A stretch of 64,000 nt of DNA from Candidatus Chloroploca asiatica. GTDB lineage: Bacteria > Chloroflexota > Chloroflexia > Chloroflexales > Chloroflexaceae. Of this stretch, positions 1 through 7,865 are shown one piece after another. Under the pieces are notes generated by a model, which saw nothing but the letters and a program-made list of their open reading frames with translations, had not been told where the DNA came from and searched no databases. The position numbers and the translations under genes were made by a program. The number at the start of each line of letters is the position of its first letter. Position 1 is the first letter of the stretch. The stretch lies in NCBI RefSeq assembly GCF_002532075.1, contig NZ_LYXE01000062.1, forward strand, positions 1 to 64,000, given 5' to 3'.

Positions 1-230
1 TTCCGATCTCGGCCGGGGCGACTTGGCCCCGACCAACCCCCAGCCATTGGCCCTGGCACGCTGTCTGGACTCTGGTGTCAAGGCTTTCAGCAGGTGAAGG
101 AAGGCATCTGCACGGAAAACTGGCCCAAAACGTGTGCTTGACATTGGGTCCACCTTACTGAACGCGTCATGACCTGATCACGCAACGTGCGCCAGAGCCT
201 GACAAATGGATCCACCTTAAGGGGAGCCTT
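1..230. other. Flank of IS element, no assigned gene
   Basis: No complete gene is visible. On the minus strand a frame is open from about position 135 to the window edge (it includes PVFRADAFLHLLKALTPES), and could be the start of a gene cut by the edge; I do not recognise it. Two imperfect direct copies of a TTGACATTGGGTCCACCTTA-like string lie at about 138-157 and 199-218. Such a terminal direct repeat could be the end of another insertion element. Confidence 0.3.
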
Positions 231-1481
231 CCTCACCGGCTTTCACTTTTTGATTCGAGGTGGACAGGATGCCTTCCTTCGGTATGATATGCGTGCCAGC
301 ACCAATCACACTGTATGGAGGATTCACGATGTCCACCTCGACCCGGTATGATACCATAGCCGCTCGCTTGACCACTGCGCTGCCTGAACTGCGCCCCCGC
401 TTGCGTGACCCGTTGGCCTGCGTGTTGACGGGGATGAGCCAGTCCGTCGCATCCCATCAGCAACGGGTGGCGGACGCGATGCCCCTCGACACCGCCCAAG
501 CGAGCAAGATCCAACGCTTCCGCCGCCTGTTGGAGAATGCCAAACTCACCGCCGAGGACATCTATCAGCCGATCGTGCAAGCGGCGTTGACGGGCTTGCG
601 CCGCCAGCGCGTCCACCTGCTGCTGGATCGGGTGGTGCTCACCGGCGACCAAAACGTTCTGGTCGCCAGCCTGGGCTTTCGCCGCCGCTCTCTCCCTTTG
701 GTCTGGCGCATCCTGGACCACGGAGGCTCCAGTGCGTTGGCCGATCAGCACGCCGTGTTGACTGCCGCTGTGGCCCTCCTGCCCGCCGAGGTGCGCGTGC
801 TGGTCCATGCCGACAGCGAATTTCGCTCGCAGGCCCTCTTTACCTGGATCCGCAGCCACGGCTGGGACGCCATCCTGGGCATCCGGGGGAACGTGACGGT
901 CACCACCGACCCTGCGCAGGCGGCTCAGGCGTTGCACACCTGGCTGCCGGATCGCGAGACGGTCGTCTACCTGAATCAGGTCTGGCTGACCGAAGACCAG
1001 CACGGCCCGGTGAACGTCCTGGCCTGGTGGGACAAGGACGACCGTGGCGTGCTGACCTGTTACGCCGTGATGACCAACCTGCCCGCGACCTGGCGAACGT
1101 ACCGGATTGGCAGCCGCCGGATGTGGAGTGAGACGATGTTCCGCGACTGGCAAAGTGGGGGCTTTGCATTGGGGAAAACGGCGATCACGGATCATGAGCG
1201 GTTCCATCGGCTGATCATCCTGGTGTGTCTCATCTACCTGTGGTTTGTCAGCCTTGGGCGGTGGCTGGTCAAGCGTGGCTATCGTCACCTCCTCGATACG
1301 GGACCATCCGATGCGTGGCACCGCAGTTTGTTTACGCTGGCCGTCGCATGGCAGAACCGCTGCCGCACCTTCGACCGTCCGCTGGCCGTCTTCTGGTTTG
1401 TGTACCTCTGACCCCACCAGAAAGTGAAAGGTTGGCAATTTGTGTACATATGACACCATAAGAAAGTGAAAGCCGGTGAGG
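231..1481 (+). mobile_element. IS4-like insertion sequence with 19-bp terminal inverted repeats
   Basis: A perfect 19-bp inverted repeat bounds the element: CCTCACCGGCTTTCACTTT at 231-249 and its reverse complement at 1463-1481. A single transposase gene lies between. The right end carries an extra imperfect direct copy of the terminal region (about 1397-1432 against 1440-1474), so the AAAGTGAAAG motif occurs twice there. I see no clear target-site duplication. The left and right flanks do not rejoin into one reading frame, so the site was rearranged after or during insertion. Confidence 0.8.
329..1411 (+). CDS. IS4-family-like DDE transposase
   Basis: Predicted cut-and-paste transposase of about 360 residues. 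The ATG at 329 is preceded by GGAGG at 317-321, so I prefer it to the upstream in-frame ATG at 260. Family-like blocks are visible: LLLDRVVLTGDQ and VLVHADSEFRSQALF supply candidate first and second catalytic Asp residues, and RMWSETMFRDWQSGGF supplies the Glu in an R-x3-E context typical of IS4 elements, although the Lys usually found seven residues after the Glu is Gln here. The gene fills the space between the two terminal inverted repeats and looks intact. The assignment rests on motif pattern only; the exact subgroup is unknown. Confidence 0.8.
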   Translation: MSTSTRYDTIAARLTTALPELRPRLRDPLACVLTGMSQSVASHQQRVADAMPLDTAQASKIQRFRRLLENAKLTAEDIYQPIVQAALTGLRRQRVHLLLDRVVLTGDQNVLVASLGFRRRSLPLVWRILDHGGSSALADQHAVLTAAVALLPAEVRVLVHADSEFRSQALFTWIRSHGWDAILGIRGNVTVTTDPAQAAQALHTWLPDRETVVYLNQVWLTEDQHGPVNVLAWWDKDDRGVLTCYAVMTNLPATWRTYRIGSRRMWSETMFRDWQSGGFALGKTAITDHERFHRLIILVCLIYLWFVSLGRWLVKRGYRHLLDTGPSDAWHRSLFTLAVAWQNRCRTFDRPLAVFWFVYL

Positions 1482-1877
1482 GCCCATGCCCTGGCGCCGG
1501 GCCAGACGTGCCCCTGGTTCGCCGCCCACATCCAGGGCGAGTTGGCGCTGTTCTGCCCGCAGTCGGGTGGTTCGGCGCGCAGAAGGAATGGCCAGCCCCG
1601 GCACCGGCTCAGTGAAGGTGGTGCGACCACAGCCGAGAGTCGCACCGCGAAAGCGCCGAACGTGGAGGTGGATGCGGACGGGCAGTTGGGCCAGGGGCAG
1701 ATCCGCCAAACGGCGCTGGTAATGGCTATGCACCTGGTGCGTGGTCACCGCGCAGGTGGGGCAGTCGGCGGTCTGGGTGGTCGTGTGGAGGTCAACCCGG
1801 ATGCCTTCGGGTGTGAAGTCGGCAGCGGTCATCTGGAGGGCGGCACCAACAGGGATGAACAGATTCTCGATCAACAT
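1482..1877 (-). pseudogene. ISL3-family transposase, N-terminal remnant
   Basis: From the ATG at 1877 the minus strand encodes about 130 residues resembling the N-terminus of ISL3 transposases: a zinc-finger-like start with CPTC near residue 39, then HSHYQRRLADLP, and a second basic segment ending GEPGARLARRQGM. The frame runs straight into the right inverted repeat of the neighbouring IS at 1481, and the remaining two thirds, including the DDE domain, are absent. The sequence left of the IS at 1-230 does not continue it. This is therefore an old element broken by the IS4-like insertion plus a deletion or rearrangement. Confidence 0.7.
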
Positions 1878-1984
1878 CAGATTCTTGCCTTACGACAAAC
1901 ATGTTCTTAAACCTCCTCTTCGAGCATGTTGGTTCTCGTCCTGCCTGCACGGAAAGTGCGGGAGAGCCACTTTTCACTTGACAA

Positions 1985-2345
1985 AAACACAGGGGCACCC
2001 CTGCTGCGCCCGCCGTGGCACCCCGAGCGGAGCGAGGGGTCTTCCATGCGCCGCAGTGAAGATTCCTCACTGCGTTCGGAATGACATGGATGGCGTTGGC
2101 ATCCCGCTGCGCCCGCCTTGCCACCCCAAGGCATCCTCCGTCACCCCGCCGCGCCCGCCGTGGCACCCCGCCGCACCCGCCGTGGCACCCGCCGCGCCAG
2201 CATTGTCACCCCGAGCGCAGCGAGGGGTCTTCCATGCGCCGCAGTGAAGATTCCTCACTGCGTTCGGAATGACATGGATGGCGTTGGCACCCCGCTGCGC
2301 CCACCTTGTCACCCCGAGCGCAGCGAGGGGTCTTCTATGCACAGC
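1985..2345. repeat. Repeat A cluster 1 (imperfect palindromes)
   Basis: Two full copies (2019-2085, 2205-2274) and one half copy (2307-2341) of an imperfect palindrome of about 68 bp. The left arm reads CACCCCGAGCGCAGCGAGG and the right arm is close to its reverse complement (CTCACTGCGTTCGGAATGAC). Copies are joined by degenerate GCGTTGGCACCCCGCTGCGCC spacers. Apparent reading frames through this unit (with SERSEE- or PERSEG-like peptides) are repeat translations, not genes. Confidence 0.85.
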
Positions 2346-2440
2346 ACGGAAAATTGCCTTTTGTGCATCCTGAGCCAGCAGGCGAAGTCGCGACAGCCAT
2401 TCCCCGCAAAATCTCGTCTTGAACCTTTGCGCCTCTGCGC
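2344..2440. repeat. Repeat E copy 1
   Basis: A segment of about 80 bp starting CACGGAAAATTGCC and ending GTCTTGAACC recurs at about 5077-5157 and 7328-7410. Each copy follows a half copy of repeat A and leads directly into the CTTTGCGCC arm of repeat B. It may be a fragment of an unidentified gene. Confidence 0.7.
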
Positions 2441-2447
2441 CCTTGCG

Positions 2448-2735
2448 TCAAAATGCGCGCCGCACGACCGCTACCACGCGCTCGAGGTCTTCCAGGGTGA
2501 GGTTCGAGCCCGAGGGGAGGCAGAGGCCGTCGCGGAAGAAGCTTTCGGCGACGCTGCCCCCGCTGCGTTCGTAGCGTTCAAAGATGGGCTGGAGGTGCAT
2601 TGGTTTCCACCCTGGGCGCGCTTCGATGTGCTCGGCTTCCAGGGCCACGCGGATTGCCTCGCGATCAGTGCCGCTTTGCGCCGGGTCAATGGTGATCACC
2701 GTGAGCCAGCGCGTGTGCCGCCCCCACGAGGGTGT
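2448..2735 (-). pseudogene. PglE-like aminotransferase, C-terminal fragment 1
   Basis: The minus strand encodes about 90 residues matching the end of a DegT/DnrJ/EryC1/StrS sugar aminotransferase: RWLTVITIDP, then DREAIRVALEAEHIEARP, WKPMHLQPIFERYER and the terminal GLCLPSGSNLT block. No N-terminal or PLP-lysine region is present. The stop codon TGA is supplied by the adjoining repeat B (TTTTGACGC). Nearly identical tails occur at 7431-7722 and 8886-9029, so this is a duplicated 3' fragment. It is not derived from the intact wbpE-like gene at 23-24 kb, whose C-terminus differs. Confidence 0.75.
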
Positions 2736-2905
2736 TTTGACGCCAAGACGCAAGGGCGCAAAGGTTGATTTGAACCTTTGCGCCTTCGCGTCAAAAACAG
2801 CCGGTCCCCCCGCCGCCCACACCAAAAACGCCGGGGCACCCAGGCGAGGCCCTGGCAACACGGCGTTTGATAGACGCCAAGACGCAAAGATATAACATTT
2901 GCGTC
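2736..2905. repeat. Composite of repeats B-C-B
   Basis: Repeat B is an imperfect palindrome of the form TTTTGACGCCAAGACGCAAG ... CCTTTGCGCCTTCGCGTCAAAA. Repeat C lies between two B copies and is itself palindromic (AAAAACGCCGGGGCACCCAG ... CAACACGGCGTTT, about 2815-2870). The same B-C-B order is reused at several places up to 9.9 kb. Confidence 0.75.
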
Positions 2906-2958
2906 TTGGCTCTCAGCTTCGGGCGAGAAGGATCTCGCCAGATCACACGATGCTCTTG

Positions 2959-2964
2959 TATAAT
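2959..2964 (+). promoter_or_regulatory. Candidate -10 box for vapB/vapC-like pair
   Basis: TATAAT occurs 39 bases upstream of the antitoxin ATG. The -35 region is weak, so this is a candidate only. Confidence 0.35.
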
Positions 2965-3002
2965 ACCTGCAACCACACAAGTCAGTGAACAAGAGGCCGC
3001 CG

Positions 3003-3218
3003 ATGCAAGCTTATCGTGTAGAAACGACCATTGCGCCTGATGGCTCAATCAAAATTGTCAATCTCCCCTTTCCGCGTGGCGAAGCCGTTGAAGTCATTAT
3101 CCTGCTGCCAGAATCACGCACGACGACAACTGAGCGCTATCCCCTCCGGGGCACACCAGTTGTCTATCATGCCCCCTTTGAGCCCGTGAGTGAAGATGAC
3201 TGGAGCATCCTTCCATGA
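3003..3218 (+). CDS. Small antitoxin-like protein upstream of PIN toxin
   Basis: Short protein of 71 residues starting MQAYRVETTIAPDGSIKI. The N-terminal third looks like the beta-rich start of small Chloroflexota/cyanobacterial antitoxin partners (a PDG-x-I then LPF-x-x-GE-x-VEVIIL pattern). A GTG at 2985 in frame is an alternative start. Its stop overlaps the ATG of the following PIN gene (ATGA at 3215-3218), the typical arrangement of an antitoxin-toxin operon. Its role, neutralising and probably co-repressing the downstream toxin, is inferred from this arrangement. Confidence 0.65.
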   Translation: MQAYRVETTIAPDGSIKIVNLPFPRGEAVEVIILLPESRTTTTERYPLRGTPVVYHAPFEPVSEDDWSILP

Positions 3219-3706
3219 TCATCCTCGATACGCACATCTGGGTCTGGTGGATCCACCAAGATCAGCAACTCCCAACAGGCTACGAGGAATATATTCGTCA
3301 TCACGAAGCACAAGGTTTGGGCATTAGTGCCATATCCTGTTGGGAAGTTGCTAAATTGGTTGAGTATGGCCGACTGACGCTGCCAATGGGCATCGCGGAT
3401 TGGATGCAACGTGCGCTCTCCTACCCTGGTATGCGCTTGTTACCACTCACACCAGAGATTGCGATTGCGTCTACCCAGTTGCCACCACCTTTTCATAGAG
3501 ACCCTGCCGATCAGCTTATCGTCGCAACAGCTCGTACCTATGATTGTCCATTAGTTTCACTTGATGGCAAGATACGTACATACCCATACGTTCGTACTGA
3601 GCCTCAGAGCAACAGCCCTGCCGATGCCGCAGCAGGCAACATTCATGCGTCGGGACAAGGCTCGGCAGGAACAGCGCATGACACCCATCCTGTGCAACCA
3701 GATTGA
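3215..3706 (+). CDS. VapC-like PIN-domain toxin
   Basis: Predicted PIN-domain ribonuclease of 163 residues. The acidic residues of the fold are present: Asp in MIILDTHIWVWW, Glu in SCWEVAKL, Asp in HRDPADQLIVATAR and Asp in LVSLDGKI. The PIN fold should end near residue 130, but the frame continues for about 30 low-complexity residues (SNSPADAAAGNIHASG), an unusual tail that may come from sequence joined to the gene end during local rearrangement. It is translationally coupled to the small gene before it. Known relatives cleave RNA and are held inactive by the antitoxin. Confidence 0.8.
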   Translation: MIILDTHIWVWWIHQDQQLPTGYEEYIRHHEAQGLGISAISCWEVAKLVEYGRLTLPMGIADWMQRALSYPGMRLLPLTPEIAIASTQLPPPFHRDPADQLIVATARTYDCPLVSLDGKIRTYPYVRTEPQSNSPADAAAGNIHASGQGSAGTAHDTHPVQPD

Positions 3707-3739
3707 TCAAGTTGCACGATGCTCCGTCGCGTGAGGGTA

Positions 3740-3893
3740 AACCTGGGATCCCCGCCACCCACACCAAAAACGCCGTGTCGACTAGGGATGTGCCCTGGCA
3801 ACACGGCGTTTGATAGACGCAAAGACGCAGAGGCGCCAAGATCTTTTTTTACCTTTGCGCCTTCGCGCCTTGGCGTCAAAATGTCCCCCCGCG
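3740..3893. repeat. Composite of repeats C and B
   Basis: Repeat C (about 3745-3812, CCGCCACCCACACCAAAAAC ... ACACGGCGTTTGATAGACGC) runs into a B palindrome (about 3812-3880). The composite ends exactly where a wecA tail fragment begins at its stop codon. Confidence 0.7.
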
Positions 3894-4062
3894 CTACACC
3901 GCGTTGCGCTGACCAACGGTGCGTTCGGTGACGACGACGGTGCGCCACAGCAGGGCGGCGCTCAGCAGCGGGACGAGGCTTGCGGCGATCTCACGGCCAG
4001 GCACGGCACGCATCCAGAGCAGGGCGCGCTTCGATGTGCTCGGCTTCCAGGGCCACGCTGTT
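3894..4062 (-). pseudogene. Chimeric remnant: wecA-like tail joined to pglE-like piece
   Basis: On the minus strand, 3894-4027 encodes the last 40 or so residues of a WecA-like transferase (PLLSAALLWRTVVVTERTVG ... QRNAV stop), nearly the same as the end of the intact gene at 9906 but diverged just upstream (AVPGREIAASL against AVPGSASAASI). Immediately next to it, 4030-4062 matches an internal piece of the pglE-like fragment (VALEAEHIEARPG) in another frame. Two unrelated gene tails have been joined without a gap, evidence of illegitimate recombination in this region. Confidence 0.7.
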
Positions 4063-4318
4063 TTGACGCCAAGACGCAAGGGCGCAAAGATCTTTTTTTA
4101 CCTTTGCGCCTTCGCGCCTTTGCGTCAAAATGACAGGTGTTCCGGAGGGTTTAACTCAGAGGCACGGAGACGCGGAGGCGCAGAGATTCAAGAGGAGCCA
4201 CGATCTTCCGGTTGTTTGTTGGAAACCAGGGCCTGCAAATCTCGCGTCAACGGAACGAAACGCCGAGCGGATCGCAATGCATCATCAGCACTTTGTTGCG
4301 TAGATAAAGCCCAAGGCA
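4060..4318. repeat. Repeat B copies and repeat F copy 1
   Basis: A B palindrome (about 4063-4130) is followed by a half B starting GTTCCGGAGGGTTTAACTC and then by repeat F (about 4196-4318; it contains GTTGGAAACCAGGGC and CGTCAACGGAACGAAACGCC). F recurs at about 6716-6838, again between B and A, so a block of about 180 bp was duplicated. F may be a gene fragment, but I do not recognise it. Confidence 0.65.
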
Positions 4319-5076
4319 TCCTCCTTGTCACCCCGATGCGCCAGCCATGTCACCCCGAGCGGAGCGAGGGGTCTTCCATGCGTAGCAATGAAGATTCCTC
4401 ACGCCGTTCGGAATGACATGGATGGCGTTGGTAGCCCCGCTGCGCCAGCCATGTCACCCCAAGGCATCCTCCGCCACCCCAAGGCATCCTCCGTGTCATC
4501 CCGCCGCGCCCGCCGTGTCACCCCGCCGCGCCAGCCATGTCACCCCGAGCGCAGCGAGGGGTCTTCCATGCGCCGCAGGGAAGATTCCTCACTCCGTTCG
4601 GAATGACATGGATGGCGTTGGTAGCCCGCTGCGCCCGCCGTGGGCCCCCATCGCGCACCCCTGCCCCCCACTGCGCCAGCACTGTCACCCCGAGCGCAGC
4701 GAGGGGTCTTCCATGCGTAGCGAGGGGGCTTCGATGCGCCGCAGGGAAGATTCCTCACTCCGTTCGGAATGACATGGCTGGCGTTGGTAGCCCGCTGCGC
4801 CCGCCGTGGCCCCCCATCGCGCACCCCTGCCCCCCGCCGCGCCAACAATGTCACCCCGAGCGCAGCGAGGGGTCTTCCATGCGCAGCGAGGGGTCTTCCA
4901 TGCGCCGCAGGGAAGATTCCTCACTCCGTTCGGAATGACATGGATGGCGTTGGCACCCCGCTGCGCCCGCCGTGGCACCCCAAGGCATCCTCCTTGTCAC
5001 CCCGCCGCACCAGCCATGTCACCCCGCTGCGCCAGCCATGTCACCCCGAGCGCAGCGAGGGGTCTTTTATGCGCGG
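4318..5076. repeat. Repeat A cluster 2
   Basis: Four full or expanded palindromes (4349-4418, 4539-4608, 4683-4773, 4849-4940) and a half copy (5038-5072). The copies at 4683 and 4849 have an internal duplication of the GCGAGGGGTCTTCCATGCG loop segment. Spacers consist of CACCCCGCCGCGCC-type units and CCAAGGCATCCTCC units. No gene is supported here. Confidence 0.85.
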
Positions 5077-5384
5077 CACGGAAACTTGCCTTTGGTGCAT
5101 CCTGAGCCAGCAGGCGAAGTCGCGACAGCCATGCCCCGCAAAATCGCGTCTTGAACCTTTGCGCCGTTGCGCCTTGGCGTCAAGATCACCGCCGTTCCCC
5201 CCGCCACCCACACCAAAAACGCCGTGTTGCCCAGGGACTTGCCCTGGCAACACGGCGTTCCGGAGGTTGTAACGCAGAGGCGCGGAGTTTCCTCTTGAAT
5301 CTCTGCGCCTTGGCGCCTTGGCGTCAAAATGCGCACCGCACCACCACCGGCACGCGCTCCAGGTCGGCACCATATGCTGCCAGA
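5077..5384. repeat. Repeats E, B, C and a short pglE-like scrap
   Basis: Repeat E copy 2 (5077-5157) leads into a half B, repeat C (about 5197-5265) and another B (about 5268-5330). The piece at about 5330-5382 reads on the minus strand as a degraded pglE tail (DLERVPVVVRCA). The whole block repeats the order seen at 2.3-2.75 kb. Confidence 0.6.
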
Positions 5385-5885
5385 TCAAGCGTCTTTCTCA
5401 CCTGCCAATTTCAGCGTCTCCTCGTATAAATCAAGCGCAAGATGAAACCCGCATCGCTGTAAGTCATCTAAGAGTGGCTGAACTGCTACAATCAGACCGG
5501 CCTTTTTTGCCCTTATCAGGATACCAATAACTCCTACAACGCTCACTTCCAAACGCTCGGCGAACAGACGCGCCTGGCGATCATCCAGCCCAGCCACATA
5601 GCCCACATGCGACCTGGCATAGGCTATCACAGCTTGCTCACCTGGCCCCAGCCGATTAGGTGGTAAGGCAGCTTGTTCACTGTGATCAACAGAGACCGCC
5701 AGCATCCAATTGAACTTGCCAGGATTGATCGTATCTGGCCGCATCAAGCGCCCCATGTCCAACTCTAAGCAAACCAACTCCGGCACATAGACCGGTTCAA
5801 AAAGAGCGTGAAGCAGACCGATCTGACCGATGCGATCCAGATACAGCAACAGGGTGGTATCGCAAACCAAAGGCCGTCTACTCAT
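5385..5885 (-). CDS. DUF3368-like PIN nuclease, toxin of UPF0175 pair
   Basis: Protein of 166 residues starting MSRRPLVCDTTLLLYLDRIG, with the early Asp and hydrophobic strand of a PIN-like fold, then LGPGEQAVIAYA and AGLDDRQARLFAERL, where the Glu and Asp pair lies in the place expected for DUF3368 proteins, and VVGVIGILIRAKKAGLI in the second half. It starts inside the end of the preceding UPF0175 gene (8-base overlap), the standard arrangement of this toxin-antitoxin type. The expected role is an RNA-cutting toxin silenced by its partner. It appears complete. Confidence 0.75.
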   Translation of the reverse strand: MSRRPLVCDTTLLLYLDRIGQIGLLHALFEPVYVPELVCLELDMGRLMRPDTINPGKFNWMLAVSVDHSEQAALPPNRLGPGEQAVIAYARSHVGYVAGLDDRQARLFAERLEVSVVGVIGILIRAKKAGLIVAVQPLLDDLQRCGFHLALDLYEETLKLAGEKDA

Positions 5886-6132
5886 CGGCTAACTCGCGGT
5901 GCAGATCTTCCCCCGTGATTGCCGACACAGGAATATCGTAGTCAGCACACAAATCCAAAAACATCATGCGTGGCACACCTGCCATATGGGCCGCAGCACC
6001 GGATGAGAGTTTACCTATACGAAAGAGCATCAGCGCCGCGTACAGCCGCATATCACGCGCCAGTTCTTCCGGTGTCCGATTAAGCATCTGCGGAATATCC
6101 CCTGGCAACTGTATTTCCACTACATCGTACAT
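5878..6132 (-). CDS. UPF0175-family antitoxin
   Basis: Protein of 84 residues starting MYDVVEIQLPGDIPQML. I chose the ATG at 6132 because it has GAGGAG just upstream and because UPF0175 proteins start in this way; a longer in-frame extension to 6213 has no good ribosome site. The order ELARDMRLYAALMLFRIGKL then AAHMAGVPRMMFLDLC is the family's predicted helix-turn-helix-like core, normally used to bind the operon's own promoter and the PIN partner. It is coupled by overlap to the DUF3368-like gene downstream. Confidence 0.75.
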   Translation of the reverse strand: MYDVVEIQLPGDIPQMLNRTPEELARDMRLYAALMLFRIGKLSSGAAAHMAGVPRMMFLDLCADYDIPVSAITGEDLHRELADE

Positions 6133-6425
6133 CGTTGTCTCCTCTGCCAAGCGATGGCCCTGCCCATCCATCGTGTAGCCTATCGCCCACTGCCGAGCAA
6201 ACGGGCGCGACATGTGCGTGTTTACGCTTTTCCTGGGAATGAGGGCAGCTTGCCCTCATACGCACGACGAGGGCGGGACGCCCTCGCGCCAAGGCTTGTA
6301 GGTTCCCCCAAGCTGGCACCGGGGCGGCACACCCTACACCTAAACATCCGTCAGCAAGTGCGATAGCAAAGCTATGGGGGTAGTGTACCGCACCACGAGC
6401 AGAAAATCCACCCGTCGCGCAAGGC
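6133..6425. other. Intergenic stretch, no gene seen
   Basis: No convincing gene. It holds the leader of the UPF0175 operon and a GC-rich inverted element around 6240-6290 (GAGGGCAGCTTGCCCTC and GAGGGCGGGACGCCCTC), two short hairpins in tandem that may end or insulate transcription. Confidence 0.5.
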
Positions 6426-6838
6426 CGACGCCACGGCGTTCCGGAGGTTGTAACGCAGAGGCACAGAGACGCGGAGGCGCAGCGTTTCTTTTTCGACCTT
6501 CGCGCCTTGGCGCCTTTGCGTCAAGATCACAGCCGTTCCCCCGCCACCCACACCACAAACGCCGTGGCACCCAGGCGAGGCCTTGGTACCACGGCGTTTT
6601 GGGGTGTACCACAGAGGCACGGAGACGCAGAGTTTCTTTCTTTACCTTTGCGCCTTTGCGTCAAGATGATAGGCGTTCCGGAGGTTGTAACGCAGAGGCG
6701 CGGAGGCGCGGAGGTTCAAGAGGAATCCGGTTCTTTGTTGGAAACCAGGGCTTGCACATCGCGCGTCAACGGAACGAAACGCCGAGCGGATGGCAATGCA
6801 TCATCAGCACGTTGTTGCGTAGATAAAGCCCAAGGCAT
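6426..6838. repeat. Composite of repeats B-C-B and repeat F copy 2
   Basis: A B palindrome (about 6435-6535) is followed by C (about 6540-6600), B (about 6610-6668), a half B (6670-6716) and F (6716-6838). The block B-F-A is the same order and nearly the same sequence as 4138-4330, a segmental duplication. Confidence 0.7.
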
Positions 6839-7327
6839 CCGCCGTGTCACCCGCCGCGCCCGCCATGTCACCCCGCTGCGCTCTCCCTGTCACCCCACTG
6901 CGCCAGCACTGTCACCCCGAGCGCAGCGAGGGGTCTTCCATGCGCCGCAGGGAAGATTCCTCACTGCGTTCGGAATGACATGGATGGCGTTGGTAGCCCG
7001 CTGCGCCAGCCATGTCACCCCGCCGCGCCCGCCGTGGCCCCCCATCGCGCACCCCTGCCCCCCGCTGCGCCAGCACTGTCACCCCGAGCGCAGCGAGGGG
7101 TCTTCGATGCGTAGCAATGAAGATTCCTCACTCCGTTCGGAATGACATGGATGGCGTTGGCACCCCCGCTGCGCCCGCCGTGGCACCCCAAGGCATCCTC
7201 CTTGTCACCCCGCCGCGCCAGCAATGTCACCCCGCTGCGCCAGCCATGTCACCCCGAGCGTAGCGAGGGGTCTTCCATGCGCCGCAATGAAGATTCCTCA
7301 CTCCGTTCGGAATGACATGGCTGGCGG
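6838..7327. repeat. Repeat A cluster 3
   Basis: Three full palindromes at 6910-6980, 7077-7147 and 7247-7317, in the same orientation as the other clusters and separated by the same CCGCTGCGCC-type spacers. No coding function is supported. Confidence 0.85.
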
Positions 7328-7430
7328 CACGGAAAATTGCCTTTTGTGCATCCTGAGCCAGCAGGCGAAGTCGCGACAGCCATTCCCCACAAAATCTCGT
7401 CTTGAATCTTTGCGCCTCTGCGCCTTGGCG
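7328..7430. repeat. Repeat E copy 3 and half B
   Basis: Repeat E (7328-7410) and the CTTTGCGCCTCTGCGCC arm of B bridge cluster A to the second pglE tail. The whole run 7300-7722 is a near copy of 2330-2735. Confidence 0.65.
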
Positions 7431-7722
7431 TCAACATGCGCGCCGCACGACCGCTACCACGCTCTCCAGGTCTTGCTCGGTGAGGTTTGAGCCCGAGGGG
7501 AGGCAGAGGCCGTCGCGGAAGAAGGCTTCGGCGACGCTGCCCCCACTGCGTTCGTAGCGTTCAAAGATGGGCTGGAGGTGCATTGGTTTCCACCCTGGGC
7601 GCGCTTCGATGTGCTCCGCTTCCAGCGCTACGCGGATTGCCTCGCGATCAGTGCCGCTTTGCGCCGGGTCAATGGTGATCACCGTGAGCCAGCGCGTGTG
7701 CCGCCCCCACGAGGGTGTTTTG
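7431..7722 (-). pseudogene. PglE-like aminotransferase, C-terminal fragment 2
   Basis: Second tail of the DegT/DnrJ-type aminotransferase, about 95 residues, with the same start (TPSWGRHTRWLTVITIDP) and end as fragment 1 and a few substitutions (LTEQDLESVVAVV instead of LTLEDLERVVAVV). It lacks the PLP-binding half. It again ends in a TGA formed by the neighbouring repeat. A further scrap of the same end (DLERVVAVVRLLID) lies at about 7793-7843 after a B copy. Confidence 0.75.
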
Positions 7723-7865
7723 ACGCCAAGACGCCGAGGCGCAAAGATCTTTTTTCGACCTTCGCGCCGCTGCGCCTTGGCGTCAATCAACAGCCGTACC
7801 ACTGCGACGACGCGCTCCAGATCAGTGAGGCGGTTACGTAGGTGGCATGAGCATGGAGATCGCGG
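7723..7865. repeat. Repeat B copy and aminotransferase scrap
   Basis: B palindrome at about 7720-7788, then about 50 bp of degraded pglE tail on the minus strand, ending just before the tumE-like gene. Confidence 0.55.

Noticed and set aside
233-1645. 470-codon minus-strand frame across the IS
   Set aside because: It crosses the IS boundaries and runs antisense to the transposase; no ribosome site or family motif.
1985-7317. Many short frames with SERSEE/PERSEG peptides
   Set aside because: They are translations of repeat A on either strand, with no start signals or conserved ends.
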